A stretch of DNA of 64,000 nucleotides from Phytoamicus setariae (GTDB taxonomy: Bacteria; Pseudomonadota; Alphaproteobacteria; Rhizobiales; Rhizobiaceae): contig NZ_JAEQNC010000001.1 in NCBI RefSeq assembly GCF_016722925.1, forward strand, positions 62,001 to 126,000. Direction: 5' to 3'. Numbering within the stretch: position 1 is the stretch's first letter; each line of letters begins with the position of its first letter. The notes beneath the pieces were generated by a model. That model made no database searches. It saw only the letters and a program-made list of their open reading frames with translations, and had not been told where the DNA came from. The translations under genes and the position numbers were made by a program. This document shows positions 51,981 through 61,023 of the stretch, in pieces.

Positions 51981-52704
51981 GTTCCGCCGGCACGTCGCAG
52001 GTCTTGTCGGGCGATTTGCAGATATCGGCGATAACGCATTTTTCGCATTCGGGGCGCCGTGCCTTGCAGCAATAGCGCCCGTGCAGAATCAGCCAGTGGT
52101 GGGCGTGATAAAGATAGTGCGGCGGGATGATTTCCAGGAAATGGTTCTCGACCTCGTCAGTCGTCTTGCCCGGTGCAATCTTCAGGCGATTGCCAATTCT
52201 AAAAATGTGGGTGTCGACCGCGAGCGCGGCTATCCCGAAGGCCATGGATAAAACCACATTGGCAGTCTTGCGCCCGACGCCCGGCAGCGTCACCAGTTCT
52301 TCTCGTGTCCTGGGAACCTCACCGCCGAAATCCGTCAGCAGCTTGGCGGAAAGTGCGATGACGTTCTTGGCCTTGTTGCGATAGAGGCCGATCGTCTTGA
52401 TGTATTCGCGCACGGTGTCTTCGCCGAGTGCCAGCATTTTCGCTGGCGTATCGGCAATGGCAAACAGCGGACGCGTCGCCTTGTTGACACCGACGTCGGT
52501 CGCCTGCGCCGAAAGCGCCACGGCGACGAGAAGCGTGTAGGGGTTGGTGTGGAAGAGCTCACCCTTCGGTTCGGGCCGTAGGATCGAGAATCGCCGGAAG
52601 ATTTCCTCTATTTCTTCCGGCGTGTACGGACAGCGGAAGGTGAGTTTTTTGCGGATCTTTCTGGTCGCGGTGGCTACGGCTTCGATCGGGTTGCGCTTTG
52701 TCAT
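51952..52704 (-). CDS. nth: Endonuclease III
   Basis: 250 residues. It removes oxidised pyrimidines. The helix-hairpin-helix (LVTLPGVGRKTANVVLSMAF) contains the catalytic Lys; VDTHIFRIGNR contains the catalytic Asp. The [4Fe-4S] cysteines are in CKARRPECEKCVIADIC. It overlaps the EI24-type gene by 29 bp tail to tail and is divergent from the DUF2244 gene, 21 bp away. Confidence 0.97.
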   Translation of the reverse strand: MTKRNPIEAVATATRKIRKKLTFRCPYTPEEIEEIFRRFSILRPEPKGELFHTNPYTLLVAVALSAQATDVGVNKATRPLFAIADTPAKMLALGEDTVREYIKTIGLYRNKAKNVIALSAKLLTDFGGEVPRTREELVTLPGVGRKTANVVLSMAFGIAALAVDTHIFRIGNRLKIAPGKTTDEVENHFLEIIPPHYLYHAHHWLILHGRYCCKARRPECEKCVIADICKSPDKTCDVPAELKELPPQVF

Positions 52705-52725
52705 GATTGTCCTATAGTTTCAGCA

Positions 52726-53226
52726 ATGACGATAGGGAACGACAGCGAGACGATCAACAGCCAGCCGGTTTTTACCGCCGAGCTGAAACCTCACCGTTCC
52801 CTTGGAAAGACGGGTTTTCGCGTGCTGATGGCACTCACCTTTGTGCTTTGCTTCTTCAACGCGATCTTCTTCATGGTAACCGGCGCGCTGCCGGTGGCGA
52901 TGTTCTTTGGGATCGATTTCATCCTTCTTTACGGAGCCTTCTGGCTGAACTACCGGTCGGCCAGGGCGCGTGAGAGGATCATGCTTTCACGCACCGAGCT
53001 CGAGATTCATAAGGTTTCCCCGGCAGGTAGGATCACGCGGAGCCTGTACAGCCCGTTCTGGGCGCGCTTCGACGTGGCGCGGCACGAAGAATATGGGATC
53101 ACATCGATGGCCGTGACCGGCAAGGGGCGGTACACGCCGGTCGGCATGTTCCTCGGCGCCGACGAGCGCGAGAGCTTCGCGCGCGCCTTCACGTCGGCGC
53201 TGGCAACGGTCAAGCGGCGGATTTAG
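52726..53226 (+). CDS. DUF2244 membrane protein
   Basis: 166 residues. Two close hydrophobic segments (VLMALTFVLCFFNAIFFMV and ALPVAMFFGIDFILLYGAFW) follow a short N-terminal region, then a C-terminal beta-rich domain (ERIMLSRTELEIHKVSPAGR, GRYTPVGMFLGADERESFAR). This is DUF2244, of unknown function. It is divergent from nth. Confidence 0.88.
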   Translation: MTIGNDSETINSQPVFTAELKPHRSLGKTGFRVLMALTFVLCFFNAIFFMVTGALPVAMFFGIDFILLYGAFWLNYRSARARERIMLSRTELEIHKVSPAGRITRSLYSPFWARFDVARHEEYGITSMAVTGKGRYTPVGMFLGADERESFARAFTSALATVKRRI

Positions 53227-53296
53227 AACCGTGCAAGAAGCGGGTGGCCGCGGGCCGCCTTTCATGCCAAGCTTCATCCAAACAAGGATTACGGGC

Positions 53297-54175
53297 ATGA
53301 CAATTTCTCTAAATCACGCGAAGGACATCACTCCCGCAGGCGACGATTATGCCGTGGTGTCGGGTGTCATCGAAATGCTGACCGAGGACTACCAGCACCA
53401 GCCCTCGCTCGACCGGATAGCGGGCGAGATGGGTCGCGACCCGCTCGAGCTGCAGAAGACGTTCACCCGCTGGGCTGGGCTCTCGCCCAAGGCGTTTCTG
53501 CAGGCGGTAACGCTCGATCACGCCAAGCGCCTGCTCGGCGAGGAACGGATGCCATTGCTCGAGGCGTCAATCGAGCTTGGTTTGTCTGGACCGGGGCGGC
53601 TGCATGACCTGTTCGTCACCCATGAGGCCATGTCTCCCGGCGAGTGGAAAGAGAAGGGCAGGGGGCTGGCGATCCGTTATGGCTTCCACGATTCGCCGTT
53701 CGGTCGCGCCCTGCTGATGGCGACCGACCGCGGCCTGTGCGGCCTTGCCTTCTCTGATGAGGACAAAGGCGGCGATCAGTTTGCCCTGGAGGACATGACA
53801 CACCGCTGGCCAGATGCCGTCTATAGCCACGATGACGCAGCGGTGCTGCCCTACGCGGAGCGGATCTTTGATCCTGAGCGCTGGCAGGCAAACGAGCCGC
53901 TGCGCGTCGTGTTGATCGGCACGGATTTCCAGATCAGGGTCTGGGAACAATTGCTGGAAATTCCGGTTGGTCGGCTCTGCACTTATTCGGACCTCGCCAA
54001 TCGCATCGGCGCGCCCAAGGCATCGCGCGCGGTCGGCGCGGCCGTCGGCCGCAACCCGGTGTCGTTCGTGGTTCCCTGCCATCGCGCAATCGGAAAATCC
54101 GGCGCTCTGACCGGGTATCACTGGGGCCTGACCCGCAAGCGGGCGATGCTCGGCTGGGAAGCGGCGAAGGCGTGA
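53297..54175 (+). CDS. Ada-like methylated-DNA--protein-cysteine methyltransferase with AraC-type domain
   Basis: 292 residues from the ATG at 53297. The first ~120 residues are an AraC-type HTH pair (LDRIAGEMGRDPLELQKTFT, AGLSPKAFLQAVTLDHAKRL). The C-terminal domain has VVPCHRAIGKSGALTGYHWG with the acceptor C261, which takes the O6-alkyl group from guanine. The N-terminal four-cysteine phosphotriester domain of E. coli Ada is absent, so induction by that route is not possible. It is 70 bp after the DUF2244 gene. Confidence 0.93.
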   Translation: MTISLNHAKDITPAGDDYAVVSGVIEMLTEDYQHQPSLDRIAGEMGRDPLELQKTFTRWAGLSPKAFLQAVTLDHAKRLLGEERMPLLEASIELGLSGPGRLHDLFVTHEAMSPGEWKEKGRGLAIRYGFHDSPFGRALLMATDRGLCGLAFSDEDKGGDQFALEDMTHRWPDAVYSHDDAAVLPYAERIFDPERWQANEPLRVVLIGTDFQIRVWEQLLEIPVGRLCTYSDLANRIGAPKASRAVGAAVGRNPVSFVVPCHRAIGKSGALTGYHWGLTRKRAMLGWEAAKA

Positions 54176-54203
54176 CGCCTTCGCCCGTCAGCTCAATTCG
54201 CGC

Positions 54204-54839
54204 TCAATGGGCGCCGGACATGTCGCCCAGCACTTCCTTGGACTTGACCGTGGAATCCGCATTGAGCTTGTAGACCATGGGAACGCCGGTCGCGAGATTG
54301 ACCGACAGGATCTGCTCCTTGGTCAGGCGGTCGAGCACCATCACCAGCGAACGCAGCGAGTTGCCATGGGCGGCGACCAGCACGTTCTTGCCGGCCAGCA
54401 CCTGCGGCAGGATATCGGTGAGGTAATAGGGCCAGACGCGGGCGCCGGTGTCGCGCAGGCTCTCTCCGCCCGGCGGCGGCACGTCATAGGATCGGCGCCA
54501 GATATGCACCTGCTCCTCGCCCCACTTGGCGCGCGCGTCATCCTTGTTGAGGCCCGACAGATCGCCATAATCGCGCTCGTTGAGCGCCTGGTCGCGGATG
54601 GTTTCAAGGCCGCTTTGGTCGACGCAATCCAGGATGATCTTGAGCGTGTTCTGCGCACGCACCAGGTCGGATGTGTAGGCGATGTCGAACTTGATACCGT
54701 AGTCCTTGAGCGCCTGGCCGCCGGCATTGGCTTCGGTAACGCCGAGTTCGGTCAGGTCGGGATCCTTCCAGCCGGTAAACAGGTTCTTCAGGTTCCATTC
54801 GCTCTGGCCGTGACGAACCAGTACCAACGTTCCGCTCAT
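54204..54839 (-). CDS. gpmA: 2,3-bisphosphoglycerate-dependent phosphoglycerate mutase
   Basis: 211 residues, a little shorter than the ~250 of E. coli GpmA, as usual in rhizobia. [20 protein letters not shown] has the phospho-acceptor His; [20 protein letters not shown] and [15 protein letters not shown] complete the active site. It interconverts 3- and 2-phosphoglycerate. It follows dapB by 33 bp. Confidence 0.96.
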   Translation of the reverse strand: MSGTLVLVRHGQSEWNLKNLFTGWKDPDLTELGVTEANAGGQALKDYGIKFDIAYTSDLVRAQNTLKIILDCVDQSGLETIRDQALNERDYGDLSGLNKDDARAKWGEEQVHIWRRSYDVPPPGGESLRDTGARVWPYYLTDILPQVLAGKNVLVAAHGNSLRSLVMVLDRLTKEQILSVNLATGVPMVYKLNADSTVKSKEVLGDMSGAH

Positions 54840-54872
54840 AGGGTCATTCTCCTCATCTGCATGTCAGGATAG

Positions 54873-55697
54873 TCAGCTGTCGAGCCCGAGCACGTCGAGC
54901 ATGTTGTAGAAGCCGGGCTTCTTGTCGAAAGCCCAGCGCGCGGCTCTCAAGGCCCCTTGCGCAAACAGCGACCGGTCGGTAGCCCGGTGTGAAAGCGTCA
55001 CCATTTCGGTCTCGCTGGCGAAGATAACCTCGTGATCGCCGATCACGCCGCCGCCACGCAGCGTCGCAAATCCGATCGAGCCCGGTTCGCGCGCACCGGT
55101 GTGACCGTCGCGCACCTTGACGGCATTGGCGAGCAGGTCGATGCCCCGGCCCTTGGCAGCTTCCGCGCCGAGCAGCAGAGCGGTGCCCGATGGCGCATCC
55201 ACCTTCCTGTTGTGGTGCATTTCCAGCACTTCGATGTCCCAGTTGACCGCTTCCAACGCGGCAGCGGCCTGCCGCACGAGCACGCCAAGCAGGTTGACGC
55301 CGAGGCTCATATTGCCGGACATGACGATGCGGGCATGACGGCTGGCAGCCTTGATCTTTTCAACATCGTCCTGCGAGCAGCCGGTGGTGCCGATGATATG
55401 GACGATGCGGGCCTGGGCCGCGAGGGCCGCGAATTCCACCGTCGACGCCGGCGAAGTAAAATCGATGACGGCATCGGCCTTGACGAAAGCCTCGAGTGGA
55501 TCGGCCGTGATCGGCACACCGATCGGGCCGATGCCGCAGACGTCGCCTGCGTCCTTGCCGATGGCGGCAGAGCCTTCCCGTTCGATCGCCGCATGGATGC
55601 GCATGCCTGCTGCGGCGTGGATAGCCTTCAGCAGGGTTTGTCCCATGCGCCCGGCGGCTCCGGCCACCACCACCATCTTCATCTCGGTATCCGTCAT
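54873..55697 (-). CDS. dapB: 4-hydroxy-tetrahydrodipicolinate reductase
   Basis: 274 residues. It makes tetrahydrodipicolinate for lysine and peptidoglycan. [17 protein letters not shown] binds the nucleotide, and [20 protein letters not shown] holds the catalytic His-His and Lys. The start overlaps the stop of the ABC exporter gene by 4 bp (ATGA), which suggests translational coupling. Confidence 0.97.
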   Translation of the reverse strand: MTDTEMKMVVVAGAAGRMGQTLLKAIHAAAGMRIHAAIEREGSAAIGKDAGDVCGIGPIGVPITADPLEAFVKADAVIDFTSPASTVEFAALAAQARIVHIIGTTGCSQDDVEKIKAASRHARIVMSGNMSLGVNLLGVLVRQAAAALEAVNWDIEVLEMHHNRKVDAPSGTALLLGAEAAKGRGIDLLANAVKVRDGHTGAREPGSIGFATLRGGGVIGDHEVIFASETEMVTLSHRATDRSLFAQGALRAARWAFDKKPGFYNMLDVLGLDS

Positions 55698-57496
55698 TGT
55701 CCTGTTCCCATCGAAGAGATGTCGTCTTTTCGTATCTGCAGCCGGTTCAGGCGAGCGTAGAGCCCGCCTTCTTCCCGTGCAAGCATGTCATGCGAGCCTT
55801 CTTCCGCAATCTGCCCGGCCTCGATGACGATGATCTTGTCGGCTTCGGCAATGGTCGAAAGCCTGTGGGCGATCACCACCACGGTTCGGCCCTTCATGGC
55901 GTTTTCGAAGGCCTTTTGCACCGCGGCTTCCGATTCATTGTCGAGTGCGGAGGTCGCCTCGTCCAATAGCAAGATCGGCGCATTGCGCACAAGCGCGCGG
56001 GCGATCGACAGCCGTTGCTTCTGTCCTCCGGACAGGTTGGCGCCGTTCTCGCCCACCGGGGTATCGTATCCGAGTGGCAGATTGAGGATGAATTCGTGGG
56101 CATAGGCAAGTCGTGCAGCATCTTCGATCTCGCGATCCGTTGCATCCGGCCGGCCATAGCGGATGTTGTCACGCACTGTACCTTCAAACAGCACGGGTGC
56201 TTGCGACACGTAAGCGAGCTTTTCGCGGAGCGATTGCTTTGTCACAAAGCGCAGGTCCTGACCGTCGATCAGAATCTGGCCCTGATCGGGATCATAAAAC
56301 CGCGGGATCAGGTTGATGATCGTCGATTTTCCGGCGCCCGAGGGGCCGGCAAATGCGGTCGTTTCGCCGCCCTGGGCCACGAAGCTCACGCCCTTCAGAA
56401 TGGGATCGGCGCCATAGCCGAAATGCACATTGCGGAATTCGATCTTGCCGGCGGTCACTTCCAGCGGTTTAGCCTCGGCGACGTCACGCATCGGTATGGG
56501 CGTATCGAGGATGTCGTAGATCATCTTCGCATTGACGTAGGCGCGCTCCATCTGCACCTGCAGTTTCGTCAACCGCCGCGCCGGATCGTAGGCAAGCAGC
56601 AGCGCGGTGATGAAGGCGATGAAGGCACCCGGAAGCTGGCCGTTGTAGATAGACTGGTAGGCGGCGTAGCCGAGCACGAGTGCGATCGCCGCGCCGGCGA
56701 AGCTCTCGGTCAATGGCGCGGTGCGTTCGGAAAGCCGGGCTATGCGGTTGGCGCGCCTTTCTGCAGTATCGACCAGATGCTCGACGCGACCTCTCAACTG
56801 GCTTTCCATGGTGAAAGCCTTGACGATTGGCAGCCCCTGGATGGCCTCCTGCATCGCACCGCTGACATGGGCGTTGTATTCTACCGATTCACGCGAAGCG
56901 ACCCGGATTTTCCGGGCGATGATCCGCATGGCGATAAACATCGGCGGGGCTGCCAGGAAGACGATCACCGACAGCAGCGGGTCCTTCGAGAACATCACGC
57001 CGACGAGTGCCACGAACGTCAACGCATCACGGGCAAGCGATGTAATGGTGAGGTTCAGCGTGTCACGGATGCCGTTGACATTCTGCGAGATCGTTGCGGT
57101 GATCCGCGCCGAGCGCGCTTCCGAGAAATAGCCGAGGTTCAGAGCCAGCAGATGGTTGAACAGGCGCTTCTGATAGCGAGCGACGATCGCGTTGCCGATC
57201 TTGGTAAGCGCCACGGCCTGGCCGTAGGACGCCAGACCTTTCAGCGAGAAGGCGACGAAAATGGAAATGCAGATGATCCAGACGAGATCGGTGCGCTTGT
57301 TGGCGAACGTCTCGTTGATCACAGACTCCATCACCCAGGCAGTGAAAGCCGTCGACAGCGCCACGACCATCAGGCAGGAGATTGCCAGGATGTAGCCGCG
57401 CATATGCTCGCGCGCGTTCTCCTTGAAAACCCGCTTGATCACCGGGAAGATCGCCGAACGGTCGATTTCCTGCTTCTGGGGGCGTGATACACTCAA
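55694..57496 (-). CDS. MsbA-like ABC exporter, fused permease and ATPase
   Basis: 600 residues. The start is TTG at 57496, with AGGAAAG 8 bases upstream and no better in-frame ATG before the first helix. Six membrane helices occupy about 30-320. The ATPase has [20 protein letters not shown], the signature [15 protein letters not shown] and Walker [13 protein letters not shown]. It resembles lipid or polysaccharide exporters, but the cargo is not shown by the sequence. It precedes dapB. Confidence 0.93.
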   Translation of the reverse strand: MSVSRPQKQEIDRSAIFPVIKRVFKENAREHMRGYILAISCLMVVALSTAFTAWVMESVINETFANKRTDLVWIICISIFVAFSLKGLASYGQAVALTKIGNAIVARYQKRLFNHLLALNLGYFSEARSARITATISQNVNGIRDTLNLTITSLARDALTFVALVGVMFSKDPLLSVIVFLAAPPMFIAMRIIARKIRVASRESVEYNAHVSGAMQEAIQGLPIVKAFTMESQLRGRVEHLVDTAERRANRIARLSERTAPLTESFAGAAIALVLGYAAYQSIYNGQLPGAFIAFITALLLAYDPARRLTKLQVQMERAYVNAKMIYDILDTPIPMRDVAEAKPLEVTAGKIEFRNVHFGYGADPILKGVSFVAQGGETTAFAGPSGAGKSTIINLIPRFYDPDQGQILIDGQDLRFVTKQSLREKLAYVSQAPVLFEGTVRDNIRYGRPDATDREIEDAARLAYAHEFILNLPLGYDTPVGENGANLSGGQKQRLSIARALVRNAPILLLDEATSALDNESEAAVQKAFENAMKGRTVVVIAHRLSTIAEADKIIVIEAGQIAEEGSHDMLAREEGGLYARLNRLQIRKDDISSMGTGQ

Positions 57497-57584
57497 ATCA
57501 GAACTTTCCTGGCCGACAACGCTACGGCATAGGGCCTATTGCAATTGAAAGGCTCTAGTAGCGGCAAGCGACGCCTTTGAACAG

Positions 57585-58601
57585 TCATTTCCGCCAGCGT
57601 CGGCCTTCGGTGGCGACGCCGAATTGCGATGGCGTGCGTGCATATGTGGAGAGGCCTGCCAGCGCCGCCAAGGGATGGGTCACGACAAAAGTGGGGATCG
57701 TTGCCATAAGAGCACTGTGTGGTGCCTTGTCCTCGAAGGCGGCGCGGAATTCGGGGCGCTGCAGTGCTGGTAGGATTTTCTGGGGGATGCCCCCGGCGAG
57801 GTAGACGCCGCCCCGCGCCATGAACACGCACGCCATGTCGCCCGCGACGCGACCAAGATAGGTGGCAAACAGCGATAGCGTCTCGGCGGCCTGTGCATTT
57901 TCCGCCGAAAGGCCGTTGTTGGAGACGTCGGCGGGATCGGAAAACGCCGGCGCAACGCCATCGGCCGCACAGATCGCCCGATAGAGATTGACCATGCCGC
58001 GTCCACACAGGATCTGCTCGGCCGATACCCGGCCGTCAATCTGCTCGATATGCGGAAATATCTTCTCATCGCGCACGCTGCGCGGGCCGAGGTCGACATG
58101 CCCGCCTTCTCCCGGCACCGGGATCCAGGCATTCAGCGCATGCACCAGTCCGGCGACGCCCAGGCCAGTGCCCGGTCCCAGCACGACCTTGGAATGCCCC
58201 GGCAACACGCTGCCCCGGCCGATCTGGATCTGGTTTTCGTTGCCCAGCGAGGCGACCGCGAGTGCCTGCGCCTCGAAATCGTTGATCACCACCACATCCT
58301 CGAAGCCGAGGTTGTCGATCAGCGCGCGCGGGCGCACCACCCACGGGCAATTCGTCAGCGGGATTTCATCGCCGTTGATCGGTCCGGCGACGGCAAGAAT
58401 CGTCGATCGTGGATGCATCGAGGTCTTGTCTAGAACGACCCGCTGGATGGCCTCGTCGATAGTCGCAAACTTTGCGGTCTGGACAATCGGAAACTCTTTG
58501 GGTTCCGCATAGGCATCGGCAAGCAGCGAAAAGCGCGCATTGGTTCCGCCGATATCGCCGATCAGGATCGGGAAGGGATAGTGATCGTAAGCGTTTGCCA
58601 T
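57585..58601 (-). CDS. glk: Glucokinase
   Basis: 338 residues. It phosphorylates glucose with [21 protein letters not shown] is the phosphate motif; [20 protein letters not shown] and [14 protein letters not shown] form the sugar site with the catalytic Asp region [12 protein letters not shown]. It is 25 bp after mgsA and 88 bp before the ABC gene, all leftward. Confidence 0.96.
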   Translation of the reverse strand: MANAYDHYPFPILIGDIGGTNARFSLLADAYAEPKEFPIVQTAKFATIDEAIQRVVLDKTSMHPRSTILAVAGPINGDEIPLTNCPWVVRPRALIDNLGFEDVVVINDFEAQALAVASLGNENQIQIGRGSVLPGHSKVVLGPGTGLGVAGLVHALNAWIPVPGEGGHVDLGPRSVRDEKIFPHIEQIDGRVSAEQILCGRGMVNLYRAICAADGVAPAFSDPADVSNNGLSAENAQAAETLSLFATYLGRVAGDMACVFMARGGVYLAGGIPQKILPALQRPEFRAAFEDKAPHSALMATIPTFVVTHPLAALAGLSTYARTPSQFGVATEGRRWRK

Positions 58602-58626
58602 GGGAGTCCTGCCCGGTATTGTCTTT

Positions 58627-59007
58627 TTATCGATCGCATGCGCCGATCAGAATTTCGGCCGTCGCGCGGTTGAGCGCCATTGGAATGTCGTAGACGGTTG
58701 CCAGCCGCGTCAAGGCTTTGACATCGACGTCATGCGGCATGGGCGTCAGCGGGTCGGTAAAGAAGATCAGCATGGAGACTTCGCCTTCAGCGATCATCGC
58801 CCCGATCTGCTGGTCGCCGCCAAGCGGACCGCTCTTCATGCGCCTGACCGAGAGTGAGGGACACGCTTCGATAATCCTGCCGCCGGTGGTTCCTGTCGCG
58901 ACGATATCGAACTGCGACAACACCGCCTCGTGGGTGCGCGCGAAATCGGCAAGATCGTCTTTCTTCTGATCGTGTGCGATCAGTGCGATCGTTTCCCGTT
59001 TTGCCAA
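58627..59007 (-). CDS. mgsA: Methylglyoxal synthase
   Basis: 126 residues. It converts dihydroxyacetone phosphate to methylglyoxal. [20 protein letters not shown] and [17 protein letters not shown] contain the catalytic Asp residues. The start is TTG at 59007 with GGGGGAAC upstream; there is no suitable ATG. It leads the mgsA-glk run. Confidence 0.95.
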   Translation of the reverse strand: MAKRETIALIAHDQKKDDLADFARTHEAVLSQFDIVATGTTGGRIIEACPSLSVRRMKSGPLGGDQQIGAMIAEGEVSMLIFFTDPLTPMPHDVDVKALTRLATVYDIPMALNRATAEILIGACDR

Positions 59008-59199
59008 ACCAGTTCCCCCGCCGCTTGAACCGAGATCTTCAATGTTGGGCTATAGCGGATTTTTTTCGGGGATCAAAGGATTTCAATCGATTTGACCGCC
59101 CTTCTCGAGCCATGGCCCGAATGCATAACAGAATTGCCACAGAATGTTCAAAAAGCGAGGCGAATTCTTGCTGGCGATTCGCTAAGCTCCCGAGCAAAT

Positions 59200-59224
59200 C
59201 AGTGCTCATCAGTGCTCATCAGTG
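59200..59224. repeat. 10-bp tandem repeat before the M20 peptidase gene
   Basis: AGTGCTCATC occurs twice at 59201-59220 and a third partial AGTG begins at 59221, running into the ribosome site GTGAGGAA. Slippage here would change only the leader length. Confidence 0.75.
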
Positions 59225-59233
59225 AGGAATGTC

Positions 59234-60622
59234 ATGCCCGCTCTCGATACCGTTCTTTCCCGCGCCGACGCCAATCTCGATTCCAGCCTCGAAAGGATGT
59301 TCGCGCTTTGCCGGATCAAATCGATCTCCACCGATCCGGCCTACAAGGAGGAATGCGCCCGTGCAGCGACATGGCTGAGCGACTACCTGGCGAGCCTCGG
59401 CTTCACCTCATCGGTTCGGCCAACGCCCGGCCATCCCATGGTCGTGGCCCATCACGAGGGTGCGGCCCCGGATGCGCCACACGTGCTCTTCTACGGCCAC
59501 TACGATGTTCAGCCGGTGGACCCGATCAATCTGTGGGAAACCGACCCGTTTGAACCGACCATCAAGCAAACCGCCAACGGTCGCAAAGTCATCACCGGAC
59601 GTGGCACCTCCGACGACAAGGGCCAGTTGCTGACATTTGTCGAGGCATGCCGCGCCTTCAAGGAAACGCATGGCTCGCTGCCGGTCAAGGTCACGATCCT
59701 TTTCGAAGGCGAGGAGGAATCCGGCTCGCCGTCCCTGAAGCCTTTTCTTGAAGCGAATGCCGCTGAACTGAAGGCCGATTTCGCGCTGGTGTGCGATACA
59801 TCGATGTGGGATGCGGAAACGCCCGCAATTTCTGCCGGTCTGCGCGGATTGGTGGGCGAGGAGATCGTCGTCAAGGCCGCCGACCGCGATTTGCACTCGG
59901 GCTATTTCGGCGGTGCCGCCGCCAACCCCATCCACATCCTCGCCAGGATTCTCGATGGTCTGCATGATGATAATGGCCGGGTGACGCTTCCGGGCTTTTA
60001 CGACGGTGTCGAAGAAACGCCCGAGGACGTGAAGGATTCGTGGAAGACCCTCGGCATGAGCGACGAGAAGTTCCTGGGCGAAATTGGCCTGTCGGTACCT
60101 TCGGGCGAAAAAGGCCGTGGCGTGCTTGAATCGACCTGGGCTCGCCCGACTGCGGAAGTCAACGGCATCATCGGCGGTTACACCGGCGATGGCTTCAAGA
60201 CGGTGATCGCAGCTGAGGCGTCCGCAAAGGTTTCGTTCCGGCTTGTCGGCAAGCAGAATCCGGACAAAATCCGCGAATCTTTCCGCGCCTATGTCAAGTC
60301 GAAGATTCCCGCCGATTGCTCGGTGGAATTTCACAAGCACGGCGGTTCGCCGGCGATCCAGCTACCCTATGATTCAGCGCTGCTCAACAAGGCCAAGGCT
60401 GCGTTGTCGGACGAATGGCCGAAGCCTGCAGTCACCATTGGCATGGGCGGCTCGATTCCCATCGTTGGCGATTTCCAGAAAATGCTGGGCATGGAATCGC
60501 TGCTTGCCGGGTTTGCGCTGTCGGATGACCGGATCCATTCGCCCAACGAGAAATACGAGCTGACCTCCTACCACAAGGGCATTCGCTCTTGGATCCGGAT
60601 CATGGCCGCGCTCAAGGGCTGA
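59234..60622 (+). CDS. M20-family metallopeptidase (dipeptidase)
   Basis: 462 residues from the ATG at 59234, behind GAGGAA. Metal ligands and catalytic residues are in FYGHYDVQPVDP (H, D), GRGTSDDKGQLL (D), LFEGEEESGSPSL (E-E) and DTSMWD; the final His is near IHSPNEKYEL. The lid domain begins near ISAGLRGLVGEEIVVKAADR. It likely removes amino acids from dipeptides in the cytoplasm. Confidence 0.93.
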   Translation: MPALDTVLSRADANLDSSLERMFALCRIKSISTDPAYKEECARAATWLSDYLASLGFTSSVRPTPGHPMVVAHHEGAAPDAPHVLFYGHYDVQPVDPINLWETDPFEPTIKQTANGRKVITGRGTSDDKGQLLTFVEACRAFKETHGSLPVKVTILFEGEEESGSPSLKPFLEANAAELKADFALVCDTSMWDAETPAISAGLRGLVGEEIVVKAADRDLHSGYFGGAAANPIHILARILDGLHDDNGRVTLPGFYDGVEETPEDVKDSWKTLGMSDEKFLGEIGLSVPSGEKGRGVLESTWARPTAEVNGIIGGYTGDGFKTVIAAEASAKVSFRLVGKQNPDKIRESFRAYVKSKIPADCSVEFHKHGGSPAIQLPYDSALLNKAKAALSDEWPKPAVTIGMGGSIPIVGDFQKMLGMESLLAGFALSDDRIHSPNEKYELTSYHKGIRSWIRIMAALKG

Positions 60623-60718
60623 GCGGCGCCATCACGCTATGCGCCTGTCGCACGTTGGCAGGCGGAACCATTCCTGCGCTGGCCTGTTTCAAAGCCAGAT
60701 CAGGAATGGAGAACCGTC

Positions 60719-60838
60719 ATGTCACGTGGAGGCAGATCGAAGTACACCAACAAGCGGATACGCAAGGCGCTAGGCGGTAAGGCGTCAGTAAAAAGGTCAG
60801 CCGCAAAACACTCGGCTTCCGCGAGAAACAGCCGCTGA
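60719..60838 (+). pseudogene. Remnant of a small SKYT-type basic protein
   Basis: A 39-codon basic frame with GGAGAA upstream, starting MSRGGRSKYTNKRIRKA. This resembles the N-terminus of a small rhizobial family I recall as starting MxRGxKSKYTxKQxRKA. The expected middle is missing, and the next frame reads GVSKKVSRKTLG, like the RGVSEKEAERRAW part of that family. A deletion plus frameshift would explain it. It may still be a tiny translated gene; confidence is low. Confidence 0.4.
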
Positions 60839-61023
60839 AACGCACAGTGCATGAACACTGGGTGGCTTCGGGCGGCTTGTCGGCTTGGCTCGCCGCTCGA
60901 ATGTCTGGTAGCAGGGCGAGACAATCACGTTCGGCCGAGTCACAACGACGGTGGATTGACGGAACCATTTCGTCCCGCAGGCATTCTCCACAGCAATAGA
61001 GGCTGCGGGTGGAACGATTGCTG

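Noticed and set aside
56015-57487. A 490-codon open frame on the plus strand
   Set aside because: Antisense to the ABC exporter with full Walker and signature motifs; no start signal.
59200-59224. Short tandem repeat as a possible CRISPR or attachment site
   Set aside because: Only two full units of 10 bp without spacers; no integrase or cas gene nearby.
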